A stretch of 34,033 bases of DNA from an uncultured Ruminococcus sp. (GCA_902792115.1 CADAYJ010000007.1:1-34033); one strand, 5' to 3'; positions 7,955 through 16,755 are shown, counted from the first letter of the stretch. Program-made: numbers and translations. The notes: generated by a model from the sequence alone, not told the origin.

Positions 7955-9784
7955 TTACTTTTTGTTTTTTACATATTTCCCGACAAACGGGACCTGCTTG
8001 TACATACCGCCGAACGCGCCGACAGCGCCTTCAAAGACGGGAATGAAAATGAGCGTAAGCATACAAGCCGTTACGGCGAGAGCGGCGACGTCATAGATTA
8101 TCACGCTCAGGCCAAACAGCCAAAGTATCAGTGCGCGAAGCGCGAGAACAGCGCCGAGCGTAACGACGCCGACTATCAGCGACCAGATCAGCACAGCGAC
8201 GCCCTGCCGGACGTGCGCCCTGCAGAACTTGGAATCCTTGCGCGCAAAATGAGGGATAAGAAGAAGCACACCGAGGTACGACAGCGCCGCGATATACTTG
8301 TTGGCTTCGACGTCTTCCTTGTCAAAGCGGCGCTTTTTCTTCGCGGAGCCTTCGGAAGGATCCTCATGTGCGGCCGCTTCTGAGGGCTTCGTCTTTTTCC
8401 TCTTCGGAAGCTCTTCACCCTCCGCCGGCTTTTTCTTTTTCTTCTTCGGAAGCTCTTCGCCCTCCGCCGGCTTTTTCTTTTTCTTCTTCGGAAGCTCTTC
8501 GCCCTCCGCCGGCTTTTTCTTTTTCTTCTTCGGAACCTCTTCGCCCTCGGAGACATTCTTTTTCTTCAGGGGCGGTTCCTCCGCCTTCTCCGGCTGCAAT
8601 GCCTCTTCACCGGACGGCACAGGAGCTTCCTCCGGTTCTTCTTCCGCGGACGATATCTCCGAGGCAGGCTCTTCATCTTCCTTCCGTTCGGGAGCCTCGT
8701 CGGGCTTTTCGGCGGGCTGCTCCGGCTCTTTCTCCGGCTCGGACGCCTCGCTCTTCTTTTTCAGTATTTCGGCGGCAGACGGGATAACTCTCTGCTTTAT
8801 GACAGGCTGCTCCGTTTCGCCGCTCTCCGTCTCGGAGTCCTCACGAGCGGCAGCTTCCTTCTCCGCCTCTGCTTCTGCCGGCTCGTCTGACGGCAGCTCG
8901 GCACCCGCCGGAACGCTCTCCGCGAGAGTTTCGATCTCCAGGGCAAGCTCATCCTCCGGGACAGCGCTTTCATGCGGCTGCTCCGTCTTTTCTATGCTTA
9001 CGGATTTATGCGAGACCTTCGGCGCGGCGCTCATTGCGGCGACCGTCTCGGTCTGCTTTGCCGGCGGAGCGCTCTGAGCCTCTTTCCCGGCTGCTTCCAA
9101 AGCTGCCTTCCCGGCGCTTTCGCGCGAAGCCTTATCCTCCGGCTTTGCCTTGCGCTCGGTGATCTCAGGCGAAGTCTCCTTCTTTTTGCGGCGCTTCTTC
9201 ATCGCCGGCTTTTTTGAAGCCTCGGGAAGCTGAGTGCGCTCCTTTTCACGCGGCAAAGACTCGGTAGCCTTCGTCTCCTCCTTAACCGGCGTTTCAATGA
9301 CCTCCGGCTCGGCGGCCGCCTCCTCCGCCTGCTTCACGGGACGGATCACGCGGTGCGGAATATCGTGCTTCTTATCCTTCGGATTGCGCGGCTGCTCCGA
9401 CGTGCGGATAATGTCGTTCGACGTCGTCCTGTTGATGACGGTGGGAACTATCCTCTGCTCCAGCTCCTCGATAAGCTCCGGTACGTCGCCGATCTCCTCC
9501 TCGAGGACGTGGATCTTTTCGAGAACGTTGCCCTTCTTCGCCTTCTCGTACGCCTCCTCCGAGGAGAATACGTCTCTGATCGGCTCGGCTGCCTTTTCAG
9601 CCTCAGCCGGATTGCTCGTTGAAAAAATATCTTCCGTTACTTTATTTTTTACGGGATCGGAAAGAGCCCGTTTCTTTTTCTTTTTAGGTCCTGCTTTTCG
9701 GTTCACTCTTAGCTTTGCACCGCACTCGGCGCAGACGGAGGAATCGGGAGTATTTGCAGCACCACACGCCTTGCATTTTATCAA
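7955..9784 (-). CDS. Zinc-ribbon protein with long disordered region, lysine repeats and DUF4870/Tic20-like membrane tail
   Basis: A 609-residue protein of unknown function. Residues 1-25 form a zinc ribbon (CKAC and CAEC). Then come roughly 470 residues of low-complexity Glu/Ala/Pro/Lys sequence without predicted fold, including near-perfect 14-residue repeats KKKKKKPAEGEELP. The last 110 residues form a small membrane domain of about three helices with 'IAALSYLGVLLLIPHFARKDSKFCRAHVRQG', very like DUF4870/Tic20-type proteins. The zinc ribbon plus DUF4870-type combination occurs in other Firmicutes (general knowledge); the length of the linker and its repeats are unusual. The TTG at 9782-9784 is preferred, with GGAGGGG 5 bases upstream and the Cys motif directly after; a GTG at 9799 overlaps that ribosome site. 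A consensus promoter is at 9848-9877. Confidence 0.8.
   Translation of the reverse strand: MIKCKACGAANTPDSSVCAECGAKLRVNRKAGPKKKKKRALSDPVKNKVTEDIFSTSNPAEAEKAAEPIRDVFSSEEAYEKAKKGNVLEKIHVLEEEIGDVPELIEELEQRIVPTVINRTTSNDIIRTSEQPRNPKDKKHDIPHRVIRPVKQAEEAAAEPEVIETPVKEETKATESLPREKERTQLPEASKKPAMKKRRKKKETSPEITERKAKPEDKASRESAGKAALEAAGKEAQSAPPAKQTETVAAMSAAPKVSHKSVSIEKTEQPHESAVPEDELALEIETLAESVPAGAELPSDEPAEAEAEKEAAAREDSETESGETEQPVIKQRVIPSAAEILKKKSEASEPEKEPEQPAEKPDEAPERKEDEEPASEISSAEEEPEEAPVPSGEEALQPEKAEEPPLKKKNVSEGEEVPKKKKKKPAEGEELPKKKKKKPAEGEELPKKKKKKPAEGEELPKRKKTKPSEAAAHEDPSEGSAKKKRRFDKEDVEANKYIAALSYLGVLLLIPHFARKDSKFCRAHVRQGVAVLIWSLIVGVVTLGAVLALRALILWLFGLSVIIYDVAALAVTACMLTLIFIPVFEGAVGAFGGMYKQVPFVGKYVKNKK
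8398..8560. repeat. 42-bp in-frame tandem repeat
   Basis: About 3.5 copies of a 42-bp unit inside the zinc-ribbon gene; equivalent positions recur at 8405, 8447, 8489 and 8531. Each encodes six lysines followed by PAEGEELP. The middle copies are identical at the DNA level, while the outer ones have diverged to PKRKKTKP and EEVPKK, which suggests recent slippage or recombination. Confidence 0.92.
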
Positions 9785-9847
9785 ATCTAACCCCTCCACA
9801 AGGTCGGCCGTTTTCGACCGACTGCGACAAATAAATAACCTTTATTA

Positions 9848-9877
9848 ATTATAGATTACACATATGCGATATGTCAA
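9848..9877 (-). promoter_or_regulatory. Consensus sigma-A promoter for the zinc-ribbon gene
   Basis: Minus strand: perfect TTGACA (9872-9877), an 18-bp spacer and perfect TATAAT (9848-9853), 64 bp before the TTG start at 9784. The strength of the promoter suggests the gene is well expressed. Confidence 0.85.
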
Positions 9878-10072
9878 ATTAAAACATTGTAATAACTTGT
9901 AATATTTTTTCATATGGAGACTCATATACAAAGAGCCGATTTTTCGCTTGTTGTCGGCGTTTTTGCCGATCAGGCGCCATAGAAAGATACGCAAGGTATT
10001 TTGTAATTATTTGAAATTTTAGTAATTGTATTGTAAGGATTGCTGTAATTTTTATGCAATTTGAAAGCAAAG
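9878..10072. other. AT-rich intergenic DNA, no gene seen
   Basis: This is the middle of a 401-bp gap (9785-10185) between the ParC-like gene terminator and the zinc-ribbon gene promoter. It is clearly more AT-rich than its surroundings. Small inverted repeats occur (ATATG/CATAT at about 9913-9928; CGGC/GCCG around 9955-9968), but I see no frame with a ribosome site and no recognisable riboswitch or RNA gene. Confidence 0.5.
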
Positions 10073-10110
10073 AAAAAAAGCAGGCATTTTTTATACAAAA
10101 AGCCTGCTTT
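10073..10110 (-). terminator. Rho-independent terminator after the ParC-like gene
   Basis: Minus strand: perfect 9-bp stem AAAGCAGGC / GCCTGCTTT with a 16-nt AT-rich loop, followed by a T-run (complement of 10073-10079). It lies 76 bp beyond the stop of the topoisomerase A-subunit gene. Confidence 0.9.
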
Positions 10111-10185
10111 GATGCCGATAAATCCGCCGACCGAACGGTGCTTTCCGGCTGCGGTAAAAAAATTAAAGCCTTGTAAATCTCACTG

Positions 10186-12423
10186 TTACAAATCAAGCTC
10201 AAGCTGCTCGGCGTCCTCTCCGTTCGGGAGCGCGCCCAGAGTCGGGAGCGTTTTTGAGCGGTAGCGCTTGTCGTTTTTGAAGCGCCCCTGCGTGTATTTT
10301 TCCATGCGGAAGACGAAATGGCCCTTTTTCAGCTTCATTACGGCGACGCCCTGCGTCGTCCTCGTTGTTTTGAGCGGTATCGAGCCGGAATGGACGAGAA
10401 GCATTCTGCCGGACGACGACGTGAGGACGATATCGCAGTCCTCCTCGAGGAAGAGTATCTCCGAAAGCTCCTCCTTGTCGCTGTACGCGCCGGTCAGCTT
10501 TCTTCTGTTCGTCTTTGTCTCGTACGACGCAAGGGGAACCTTTGCGACCTTTCCGTTTTTGAACGCGAAGAGGACGAAGCCGGAATAATCCTTCGTGACG
10601 AGCATCGTCACGGGAACCTCGTTTTCCTCCATCGCGAGCTTCGCCGGGATATAGTCGCCGAGCACGCTCGCCTTCGTATCGAAGAAGTCGCTTGCTTTCG
10701 CCTTGTAGGCGCGGCACTGATTCGTGAAGAAGATCAGGTCGGCGGTATTCGTGCTTTCGCAGCTGAACGCGATCGAGTCGCCCTCCTTGAGCTTCTGCTC
10801 GCCGCCCATTCTGAGCGAGAGCGGCGTGATCTTTTTAAAGTACCCCTCCTTCGTAAAGTAGAGGTGAACGGGGTAATCGGGGATCTCCGGCGTGAGATCG
10901 ACCTCTGTGATCTCCTCGGGATCAATAAGCGATGTAAGCCTGTCCTTGCCGTACTTCTTCGCTACATCCTTAAGCTCTGCGATGATGATGTTCTTTACCT
11001 TCGACTTGCTGCCGAGGATCGCCTCGAGCTTCTCTATCTCCTCCTTTAGCGACGAGATCTCGTCGGTGCGCTTCAGGATATATTCGCGGTTCAGGTGGCG
11101 CAGCTTGATCTCCGCTACGTACTCTGCCTGAGTCTCGTCGATGCCGAAGCCGATCATGAGGTTCGGAACAACGAGAGACTCCTCCTCCGTCTCGCGGACG
11201 ATGCGTATCGCCTTGTCGATATCGAGAAGGATCCTTTCAAGTCCCTCGAGCAGGTGCAGCTTTTCGCGCTTTTTGCCGAGGTCGAACGCCGTGCGGCGGC
11301 GAATGCACTCCACGCGGAACGCCGTCCATTCATCGAGCAGCTCGCGGACTCCGAGCACTCTCGGCACGCCGGCGATCAGGACGTTGAAATTGCAGGAGAA
11401 CGAATCCTCCAGCGGCGTCATTTTAAATAGCTTCTGCATCAGCGCTTCGGGATCGGCGCTGCGCTTGAGGTCTATCGTGATTTTAAGGCCGTCGATACCG
11501 GTCTCGTCGCGGACGTCGGAGATCTCGCGGATCTTGCCGCCCTTCGCAAGCTCGATGATCTTCTCGATTATCGCCTCGCTCGTAGCAGTCGGCGGTATGG
11601 AGCGTATATCAATGCAGTTTGCGCTCTTGTCGTACGTATACGTAGCGCGCACCTTGAAGCTGCCGCGCCCCGTCTCGTAGATCTGCGAAAGCGCCTTGAC
11701 GTCGCGTATTATAACGCCGCCGCCGATGAAGTCCGGCGCAGGGAGCGTTGACATTATATCGTGATCCTTGTCCTTGATGAGCGCGATCGTCGTCTCGCAA
11801 AGCTCACGCAGATTGAACGAGCAGATCGAGCTTGCCATACCGACGGCGATACCCGTGTTTGCGTTGACAAGGACGGACGGAAACGACGCCGGGAGCAGCG
11901 TCGGCTCCTTGAGCGTATTATCATAGTTGTCCACGAAATCTACGGTGTCCTTGTCTATATCGCGGAACAGCTCGCTGCAGATCGCGTCGAGCTTCGCCTC
12001 GGTGTATCGCGAGGCAGCCCACGCCATGTCGCGGCTGTAAAATTTACCGAAGTTTCCCTTGCTGTCAACATACGGGTGGAGAAGCGCCTCGTAGCCGCGC
12101 GAAAGACGAACCATCGTGTCGTATATAGCGCTGTCGCCGTGAGGGTTAAGCTTCATCGTCTGGCCTACGATATTTGCGGACTTCGTTCTTGCGGAGCCGA
12201 GCAGCCCCATTTTGTACATCGTGTAGAGCAGCTTTCTGTGCGACGGCTTGAAGCCGTCGATCTCGGGGATCGCACGCGAGAGGATAACGCTCATCGCGTA
12301 GGGCATATAGTTTTCGCGGATCGTGGAGACGATCTCCTGGTCTATCACCTCGCCGGCGCCCTTGATAACGCCCTTGACGTGCGTCTGCGAGGAGCGCGGC
12401 TCGCTCTTCCTTTTTCTTGCCAT
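10186..12423 (-). CDS. Type IIA topoisomerase A subunit, ParC/GyrA-like (divergent pair)
   Basis: A 745-residue DNA breakage-reunion subunit that with the next gene should form a topoisomerase IV- or gyrase-like heterotetramer. The catalytic Tyr is in 'AASRYTEAKL' (Tyr140). The winged-helix entry 'GFKPSHRKLLYTMYKM' and the coiled-coil tower (about 380-490) are present. The C-terminal region (about 500-730) looks like a reduced beta-pinwheel. I find no canonical GyrA box (QRRGGRG), which argues for topoisomerase IV-like relaxing/decatenating activity rather than supercoiling, but this is inference. ATG 12421-12423 has GGGGGAGAG just upstream, 16 bp after the B-subunit stop, so the two are co-transcribed. 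A strong terminator follows. Clostridia usually carry a separate canonical gyrAB elsewhere. Confidence 0.9.
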   Translation of the reverse strand: MARKRKSEPRSSQTHVKGVIKGAGEVIDQEIVSTIRENYMPYAMSVILSRAIPEIDGFKPSHRKLLYTMYKMGLLGSARTKSANIVGQTMKLNPHGDSAIYDTMVRLSRGYEALLHPYVDSKGNFGKFYSRDMAWAASRYTEAKLDAICSELFRDIDKDTVDFVDNYDNTLKEPTLLPASFPSVLVNANTGIAVGMASSICSFNLRELCETTIALIKDKDHDIMSTLPAPDFIGGGVIIRDVKALSQIYETGRGSFKVRATYTYDKSANCIDIRSIPPTATSEAIIEKIIELAKGGKIREISDVRDETGIDGLKITIDLKRSADPEALMQKLFKMTPLEDSFSCNFNVLIAGVPRVLGVRELLDEWTAFRVECIRRRTAFDLGKKREKLHLLEGLERILLDIDKAIRIVRETEEESLVVPNLMIGFGIDETQAEYVAEIKLRHLNREYILKRTDEISSLKEEIEKLEAILGSKSKVKNIIIAELKDVAKKYGKDRLTSLIDPEEITEVDLTPEIPDYPVHLYFTKEGYFKKITPLSLRMGGEQKLKEGDSIAFSCESTNTADLIFFTNQCRAYKAKASDFFDTKASVLGDYIPAKLAMEENEVPVTMLVTKDYSGFVLFAFKNGKVAKVPLASYETKTNRRKLTGAYSDKEELSEILFLEEDCDIVLTSSSGRMLLVHSGSIPLKTTRTTQGVAVMKLKKGHFVFRMEKYTQGRFKNDKRYRSKTLPTLGALPNGEDAEQLELDL

Positions 12424-12439
12424 TCTCTCTCCCCCTTTC

Positions 12440-14425
12440 TCAGCTTACGTCGAGGTCGTCGATATAATCGGCGCCGTGCTTGACTATGTACTCTTTTCTG
12501 CCGGTGAGGTTGTCGCCGAGAAGGATATCGAATATCTCGGCAGTTTTCTCAGCGTCGTCCGGCATGATCTTTATAAGGCGGCGCGTCTTCGGATTCATCG
12601 TTGTGAGGTTCATCATATCCGGCTCGTTTTCGCCGAGACCTTTTGAGCGCTGAACGGTGAATTTGCCGCTGCCGATCTCCTTTATGAACTCGTCCTTCTC
12701 CTGCTCAGTATACGCGAAATAGACCTGATCCTTCGAGGTGATCTCATAAAGCGGAGACTCCGCGATAAAGACCTTGCCCTCGCGGATAAGCGTCGGCGTA
12801 AGGCGGTAGATCATCGTGAGCAGGAGCGTGCGGATCTGGAAGCCGTCCACGTCGGCATCGGTACAGATAATGACCTTGTTCCAGCGGAGCATATCGAGAT
12901 CGAACAGCGAAAGATTCTTGTTCGACTTCGAGCTGACCTCGACGCCGCAGCCGAGCACCTTCAGAAGATCCGTTATGATCTCGCTTTTGAAGATCTTGGC
13001 GTAGTCCGCCTTGAGGCAGTTGAGGATCTTTCCGCGGATCGGCATGATCGCCTGGAAGTCGGGATCTCTCGCCTGCTTGCAGGCGCCGAGAGCGGAGTCG
13101 CCCTCCACGATAAACAGCTCGCGCAGCGACGTATCCTTGCTGCGGCAATCGACAAATTTCGCGACGCGGCTCGTCATATCCATGTTGCTCGAAAGCGTCT
13201 TCTTGATGTCGAGGCGCGTCTTTTCCGCCTTCTCGCGGCTGCGCTTGTTGACGAGCACCTGACCGGCGATCTTGTCCGCCTCGATCGGATTCTCGATGAA
13301 ATATACCTCAAGCTGGTGGCGCAGCACCTCGACAAGAGCCTCCTGGATACCCTTGTTGTTGATCGCCTTCTTCGTCTGGTTCTCGTATGACGTAACGCTG
13401 GAGAACGACGAGATAACGATAACGAGGCAGTCCTCGACGTCTGCGAATTTGATCTTGCTCTCGCTCTTAGTGTACTTGCCGTTCTGCTTGAGATACGCAT
13501 CTATCTGGTAAACGAAAGCATTCTTGACTGCCGCCTCGTGGACACCGCCGTATTCGAGCCAGCTCGAATTGTGGTAATACTCCTTGACGTTTATTTTATT
13601 GGAAAACGCGAGGGCGATATTCATCTTTGCCTTGTACTCCGGCTTGTCGTCGCGATCGCGCACCATGCGCTCAGCCTGCCACGACTGCACCGTCGTCATG
13701 CCGTCCTCTCCGACAAGCTCCCTCACATGGTCGGCGATACCGTTCTCATAGATGAACTCCGTCGTGTCGAAGTCCTTGCCGTTCTGGACGCGGAGAATGA
13801 ACGTGATCCCGGCGTTGACGATCGCCTGACGGCGGATAGCGTCCTTGAAGTATTCGACGGGGATATCAATATCGGTAAAGACCTCAAGGTCGGGGCGCCA
13901 GCGTATTTTTGTGCCGGTGTCGCGCTTCCTGTACGGCTCCTTTTTGAGTCCGCCTATGTTCTCGCCCTTTTCAAAGTGGAGCGTATACTGCTGACCGTCG
14001 CGGCGGATATCGACGTCCATGTACTCCGACGAATACTGCGTCGAGCAAAGTCCGAGGCCGTTAAGACCGAGAGAATACTCGTAATTCTCGCCCTCGCTGT
14101 TGTTGTATTTTCCGCCGGCATACAGCTCGCAGAAAACAAGCTCCCAGTTGTACTTCTGCTCGCCCTTATTGAAATCCACCGGTATTCCGCGCCCGTGATC
14201 CTCGACCTCGACCGACTTGTCGCTGTAATATGTCACGGTTATGCTTCTTCCGTAGCCCTCGCGCGCCTCGTCTATCGAGTTTGAAAGGATCTCGAAGAAC
14301 GAGTGCTCGCAGCCCTCGAGGCCGTCCGAGCCGAAGATAACGGCCGGGCGCTTCCTTACTCTGTCGGCGCCCTTTAAGGCGACGATGCTTTCGTTGTCGT
14401 ATTCGGGTTGTTTTTTCTTAGCCAT
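12440..14425 (-). CDS. Type IIA topoisomerase B subunit, ParE/GyrB-like (divergent)
   Basis: A 661-residue ATPase/TOPRIM subunit. The GHKL ATP site shows Glu45 and Asn49 in 'FFEILSNSIDEA', 'DHGRGIPV' in place of the usual DGRGIPV, and 'LGLNGLGLCSTQ' where gyrase has GLHGVGxS. The transducer QTK loop is kept ('YENQTKKAINNK', about 349). The TOPRIM domain has EGDSA at 441-445 and TDADVDG near 522-528. The ending 'RSKGLGENEPDMMN' replaces the usual RYKGLGEMxPxQLWETT. All catalytic positions are present, but motif wording is clearly off the standard GyrB and ParE consensus, so I leave the gene symbol open. ATG 14423-14425 has AGGTAGG 5 bases upstream. 79 bp separate it from uvrB upstream, with only a small hairpin between. 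Confidence 0.9.
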   Translation of the reverse strand: MAKKKQPEYDNESIVALKGADRVRKRPAVIFGSDGLEGCEHSFFEILSNSIDEAREGYGRSITVTYYSDKSVEVEDHGRGIPVDFNKGEQKYNWELVFCELYAGGKYNNSEGENYEYSLGLNGLGLCSTQYSSEYMDVDIRRDGQQYTLHFEKGENIGGLKKEPYRKRDTGTKIRWRPDLEVFTDIDIPVEYFKDAIRRQAIVNAGITFILRVQNGKDFDTTEFIYENGIADHVRELVGEDGMTTVQSWQAERMVRDRDDKPEYKAKMNIALAFSNKINVKEYYHNSSWLEYGGVHEAAVKNAFVYQIDAYLKQNGKYTKSESKIKFADVEDCLVIVISSFSSVTSYENQTKKAINNKGIQEALVEVLRHQLEVYFIENPIEADKIAGQVLVNKRSREKAEKTRLDIKKTLSSNMDMTSRVAKFVDCRSKDTSLRELFIVEGDSALGACKQARDPDFQAIMPIRGKILNCLKADYAKIFKSEIITDLLKVLGCGVEVSSKSNKNLSLFDLDMLRWNKVIICTDADVDGFQIRTLLLTMIYRLTPTLIREGKVFIAESPLYEITSKDQVYFAYTEQEKDEFIKEIGSGKFTVQRSKGLGENEPDMMNLTTMNPKTRRLIKIMPDDAEKTAEIFDILLGDNLTGRKEYIVKHGADYIDDLDVS

Positions 14426-14504
14426 TTTTCCTACCTTTTTTCGATGCTGTCACGGCTTATGAAAGCCTTTGTTAAATCGGACAGAGCGCCCCGGCGCTTC
14501 GCGG

Positions 14505-16466
14505 TCACTTTCCCCTCAGCTTGCTGATCTTGTCGCGCAGGAACGCGGCGTGCTCGAATTCAAGCAGCCTTGCGGCGGCCTTCATTTCCTTTGTGAGCTG
14601 GTCGATCAGCCGCTGCTTTTCCTGCGGCGTCATCTGCTTTTTATATTTTTTGTCGTCGTTCTCGTGCGTCGATATCTCAAGCACGTCGCTGACCTTTTTC
14701 GTGATCGTCTTCGGCGTTATGCCGTGCTCCTCGTTGTATTTCATCTGGATAGCGCGGCGGCGCGCCGTCTCGGAGAGAGCCTTTTCCATTGAGGGCGTAA
14801 CGCTGTCACCATACATGATAACGAAGCCCTCGCTGTTGCGTGCCGCGCGGCCGATCGTCTGGATCAGGCTTCGTTCGGAGCGCAGAAAGCCCTCCTTGTC
14901 GGCGTCAAGTATCGCGACGAGAGCGACCTCCGGAATATCAAGCCCCTCGCGCAGAAGGTTGATCCCGACGAGCACGTCGAAGTCTCCGAGACGAAGCCCC
15001 CTGATTATCTCCATACGCTCGACGGTGTCGATGTCGTGGTGCATATAGCGCACCTTTATGCCCATCTCTCCGAGGTAGCCCGTAAGATCCTCCGCCATCT
15101 TTTTCGTGAGCGTCGTGACGAGCGTTCTGAAACCCTTTTTTATGCGGTCGTTTATCTCCGAAATGAGGTCGTCGATCTGCCCCTGTGTAGGTCGCACCGA
15201 TATCTCAGGATCGAGAAGCCCCGTCGGTCTGATGACCTGCTCCGCCGTGACGCCGCTTTTTTCAAGCTCGAAATCGCCGGGCGTCGCGGAGACGAAGACG
15301 GCTTGCTTTATCTTGCCGTAAAACTCGTCGAAATTGAGCGGTCTGTTGTCGAATGCCGAGGGCAGACGGAAGCCGTAATCGACGAGATTCTGCTTCCTCG
15401 CGCGGTCTCCGGCGTACATTCCGCGCACCTGCGGAAGCGTCACGTGGGACTCGTCCACGAAGAGAACGAAGTCGTCCGGGAAGTAGTCGAGCAGTGTATA
15501 CGGGCTGCTGCCCGGCTTGCGCCCGGAGAGGACGCGGGAATAGTTCTCGATGCCGGGGCAGAAGCCGATTTCAAGAAGCGACTCAATATCATAGCGCGTT
15601 CGCTGCTCGATCCGCTGCGCTTCAAGCAGCTTGCCCTCGCTTCTGAAATATTCGAGGCGCTCCTCCAGCTCACGCTCGATCTCGCGCACGGCGGCGAGCA
15701 TCTTGTCCTTCGGAACGATATAGTGCGACGCCGGGTAGATCGCCGCGTGGCGCAGTCGTGAGACAACGTCGCCCGTGAGCGGATTGACCTCGCTGAGCGT
15801 GTCTATCTCGTCGCCGAAAAACTCGACTCTGATTATGTTGTCGCCGCTCGCGGCAGGGAATATCTCAACGACGTCGCCGCGAACGCGGAACTTGTTTCTC
15901 GTAAAGTTGATGTCGTTTCGCTCGTATTGAAGCTCAACGAGCTTTTTGAGCAGGTCGTCGCGGTTTTTCTCCATGCCGGGGCGCAGCGATATCACCATAG
16001 TGCGGTAGTCGATCGGGTTGCCGAGGCTGTATATGCACGACACACTGGCGACGATTATGACGTCGCGCCTCTCCGAGAGGGCGAGCGTCGCGCTGTGGCG
16101 CAGCTTGTCGATCTCGTCGTTGATCGAGGAATCCTTCTCGATGTACGTATCGGTCGCGGCGATATACGCCTCCGGCTGATAGTAGTCGTAATACGAGACG
16201 AAGTACTCTACTGCGTTCTCCGGAAAGAACTCCTTGAACTCGCTGCAAAGCTGCGCGGCAAGCGTTTTGTTGTGGGCGAGAACGAGCGTCGGGCGGTTGA
16301 GCCTCGCAATGACGTTCGCCATCGTGAACGTCTTTCCCGAGCCGGTCACGCCGAGGAGCGTCTGCTCCTTTTTGCCGCTTTCGATGCTTTTTACGATGCT
16401 CTCTATCGCCTGCGGCTGGTCGCCCGTCGGGCTGTACTCGGAATGCAGCTTGAAAACACCCTCCAT
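14505..16466 (-). CDS. uvrB: UvrABC excinuclease subunit B
   Basis: A 653-residue UvrB, normal length, the damage-verifying helicase-like subunit of nucleotide excision repair. Seen: '[15 protein letters not shown]' (Walker A, near residue 40), the beta-hairpin tyrosines in '[14 protein letters not shown]' (near 95), the DESH box, '[20 protein letters not shown]' and 'QTIGRAARN' (motifs V and VI), and the C-terminal UVR helix pair (about 612-650) that contacts UvrC. The ATG at 16464-16466 is chosen: GAGGTG lies 6 bases upstream and '[18 protein letters not shown]' is the family N-terminus; the frame is open 26 codons further into a terminator hairpin. uvrA and uvrC are not in the window, and no LexA-type box was recognised. 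Only 24 bp separate its start from the upstream tRNA terminator. Confidence 0.98.
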   Translation of the reverse strand: MEGVFKLHSEYSPTGDQPQAIESIVKSIESGKKEQTLLGVTGSGKTFTMANVIARLNRPTLVLAHNKTLAAQLCSEFKEFFPENAVEYFVSYYDYYQPEAYIAATDTYIEKDSSINDEIDKLRHSATLALSERRDVIIVASVSCIYSLGNPIDYRTMVISLRPGMEKNRDDLLKKLVELQYERNDINFTRNKFRVRGDVVEIFPAASGDNIIRVEFFGDEIDTLSEVNPLTGDVVSRLRHAAIYPASHYIVPKDKMLAAVREIERELEERLEYFRSEGKLLEAQRIEQRTRYDIESLLEIGFCPGIENYSRVLSGRKPGSSPYTLLDYFPDDFVLFVDESHVTLPQVRGMYAGDRARKQNLVDYGFRLPSAFDNRPLNFDEFYGKIKQAVFVSATPGDFELEKSGVTAEQVIRPTGLLDPEISVRPTQGQIDDLISEINDRIKKGFRTLVTTLTKKMAEDLTGYLGEMGIKVRYMHHDIDTVERMEIIRGLRLGDFDVLVGINLLREGLDIPEVALVAILDADKEGFLRSERSLIQTIGRAARNSEGFVIMYGDSVTPSMEKALSETARRRAIQMKYNEEHGITPKTITKKVSDVLEISTHENDDKKYKKQMTPQEKQRLIDQLTKEMKAAARLLEFEHAAFLRDKISKLRGK

Positions 16467-16489
16467 AAAGCACACCTCGCTTTCTCGAA

Positions 16490-16524
16490 ATAACGAAAAG
16501 CCCCCAACGCAAAAGCGAAGGGGG
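16490..16524 (-). terminator. Terminator between tRNA-Cys and uvrB
   Basis: Minus strand: CCCCC (16520-16524), TT, CGC, TTTT loop, GCG, TT, GGGGG (16501-16505), then CTTTTCGTTATT. The stem is strong with an internal 2x2 mismatch; the T-run is moderate. It starts 8 nt after the tRNA-Cys CCA end and stops 24 nt before the uvrB ATG. Confidence 0.75.
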
Positions 16525-16532
16525 AATTTGTC

Positions 16533-16607
16533 TGGAGGCGCCACCCGGATTTGAACCGGGGAATCAGGGTTTTGCAGACCCTTGCCTTACCACTTGGCTA
16601 TAGCGCC
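16533..16607 (-). tRNA. tRNA-Cys (GCA)
   Basis: A 75-nt cloverleaf read on the minus strand: acceptor GGCGCTA pairs with TGGCGCC (one G-T wobble), anticodon loop CTGCAAA gives GCA, T-loop GTTCAAATC, discriminator T73 as expected for tRNA-Cys, and an encoded CCA (complement of 16533-16535). It begins only 4 nt after the T-run of the terminator behind tRNA-Leu. Confidence 0.96.
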
Positions 16608-16611
16608 GGAT

Positions 16612-16640
16612 AAAAAAGCCGCAAAGACGAGCCTTGCGGC
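16612..16640 (-). terminator. Strong terminator between tRNA-Leu and tRNA-Cys
   Basis: Minus strand: perfect 7-bp stem GCCGCAA (complement of 16634-16640) / TTGCGGC with a 9-nt loop, followed at once by six T (16612-16617). It starts 1 nt after the CCA of tRNA-Leu. Confidence 0.88.
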
Positions 16641-16641
16641 G

Positions 16642-16728
16642 TGGTGCAGGTAACAGGACTTGAACCTGCATGAAATTGCTTTCACATGGACCTGAACCAT
16701 GCGCGTCTGCCAATTCCGCCATACCTGC
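16642..16728 (-). tRNA. tRNA-Leu (CAG)
   Basis: An 87-nt class II tRNA on the minus strand: acceptor GCAGGTA with TACCTGC, anticodon stem CATGG/CCATG around loop TTCAGGT giving CAG, a long variable arm, T-loop GTTCAAGTC, discriminator A73 as in tRNA-Leu, and an encoded CCA (complement of 16642-16644). The transcript starts from the promoter at 16762-16790. Confidence 0.96.
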
Positions 16729-16734
16729 GTATTT

Positions 16735-16755
16735 GTCGCAGACCAACGCTGCGAC
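16735..16755 (-). promoter_or_regulatory. Hairpin at the 5' end of the tRNA-Leu precursor
   Basis: Perfect 7-bp inverted repeat GTCGCAG / CTGCGAC with a 7-nt loop. The expected transcription start from the promoter at 16762-16790 falls at about 16755, so the primary transcript would begin with this stem, 6 nt before the tRNA. It may affect RNase P processing or transcript stability, or be an operator; function is inferred only. Confidence 0.55.

Noticed and set aside
8398-8560. 42-bp repeats considered as a CRISPR or minisatellite locus
   Set aside because: The repeats are contiguous with no spacers, stay in frame and encode a regular peptide unit, so they belong to the gene.
8298-9077. 259-residue Ser/Phe-rich frame opposite the zinc-ribbon gene
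   Set aside because: It is the antisense image of the Glu/Lys repeats, giving runs of Ser and Phe; it has no ribosome site.
9879-10202. 107-residue minus-strand frame across the AT-rich gap
   Set aside because: It spans the ParC-like gene's terminator, overlaps that gene's end, and shows no family resemblance or ribosome site.
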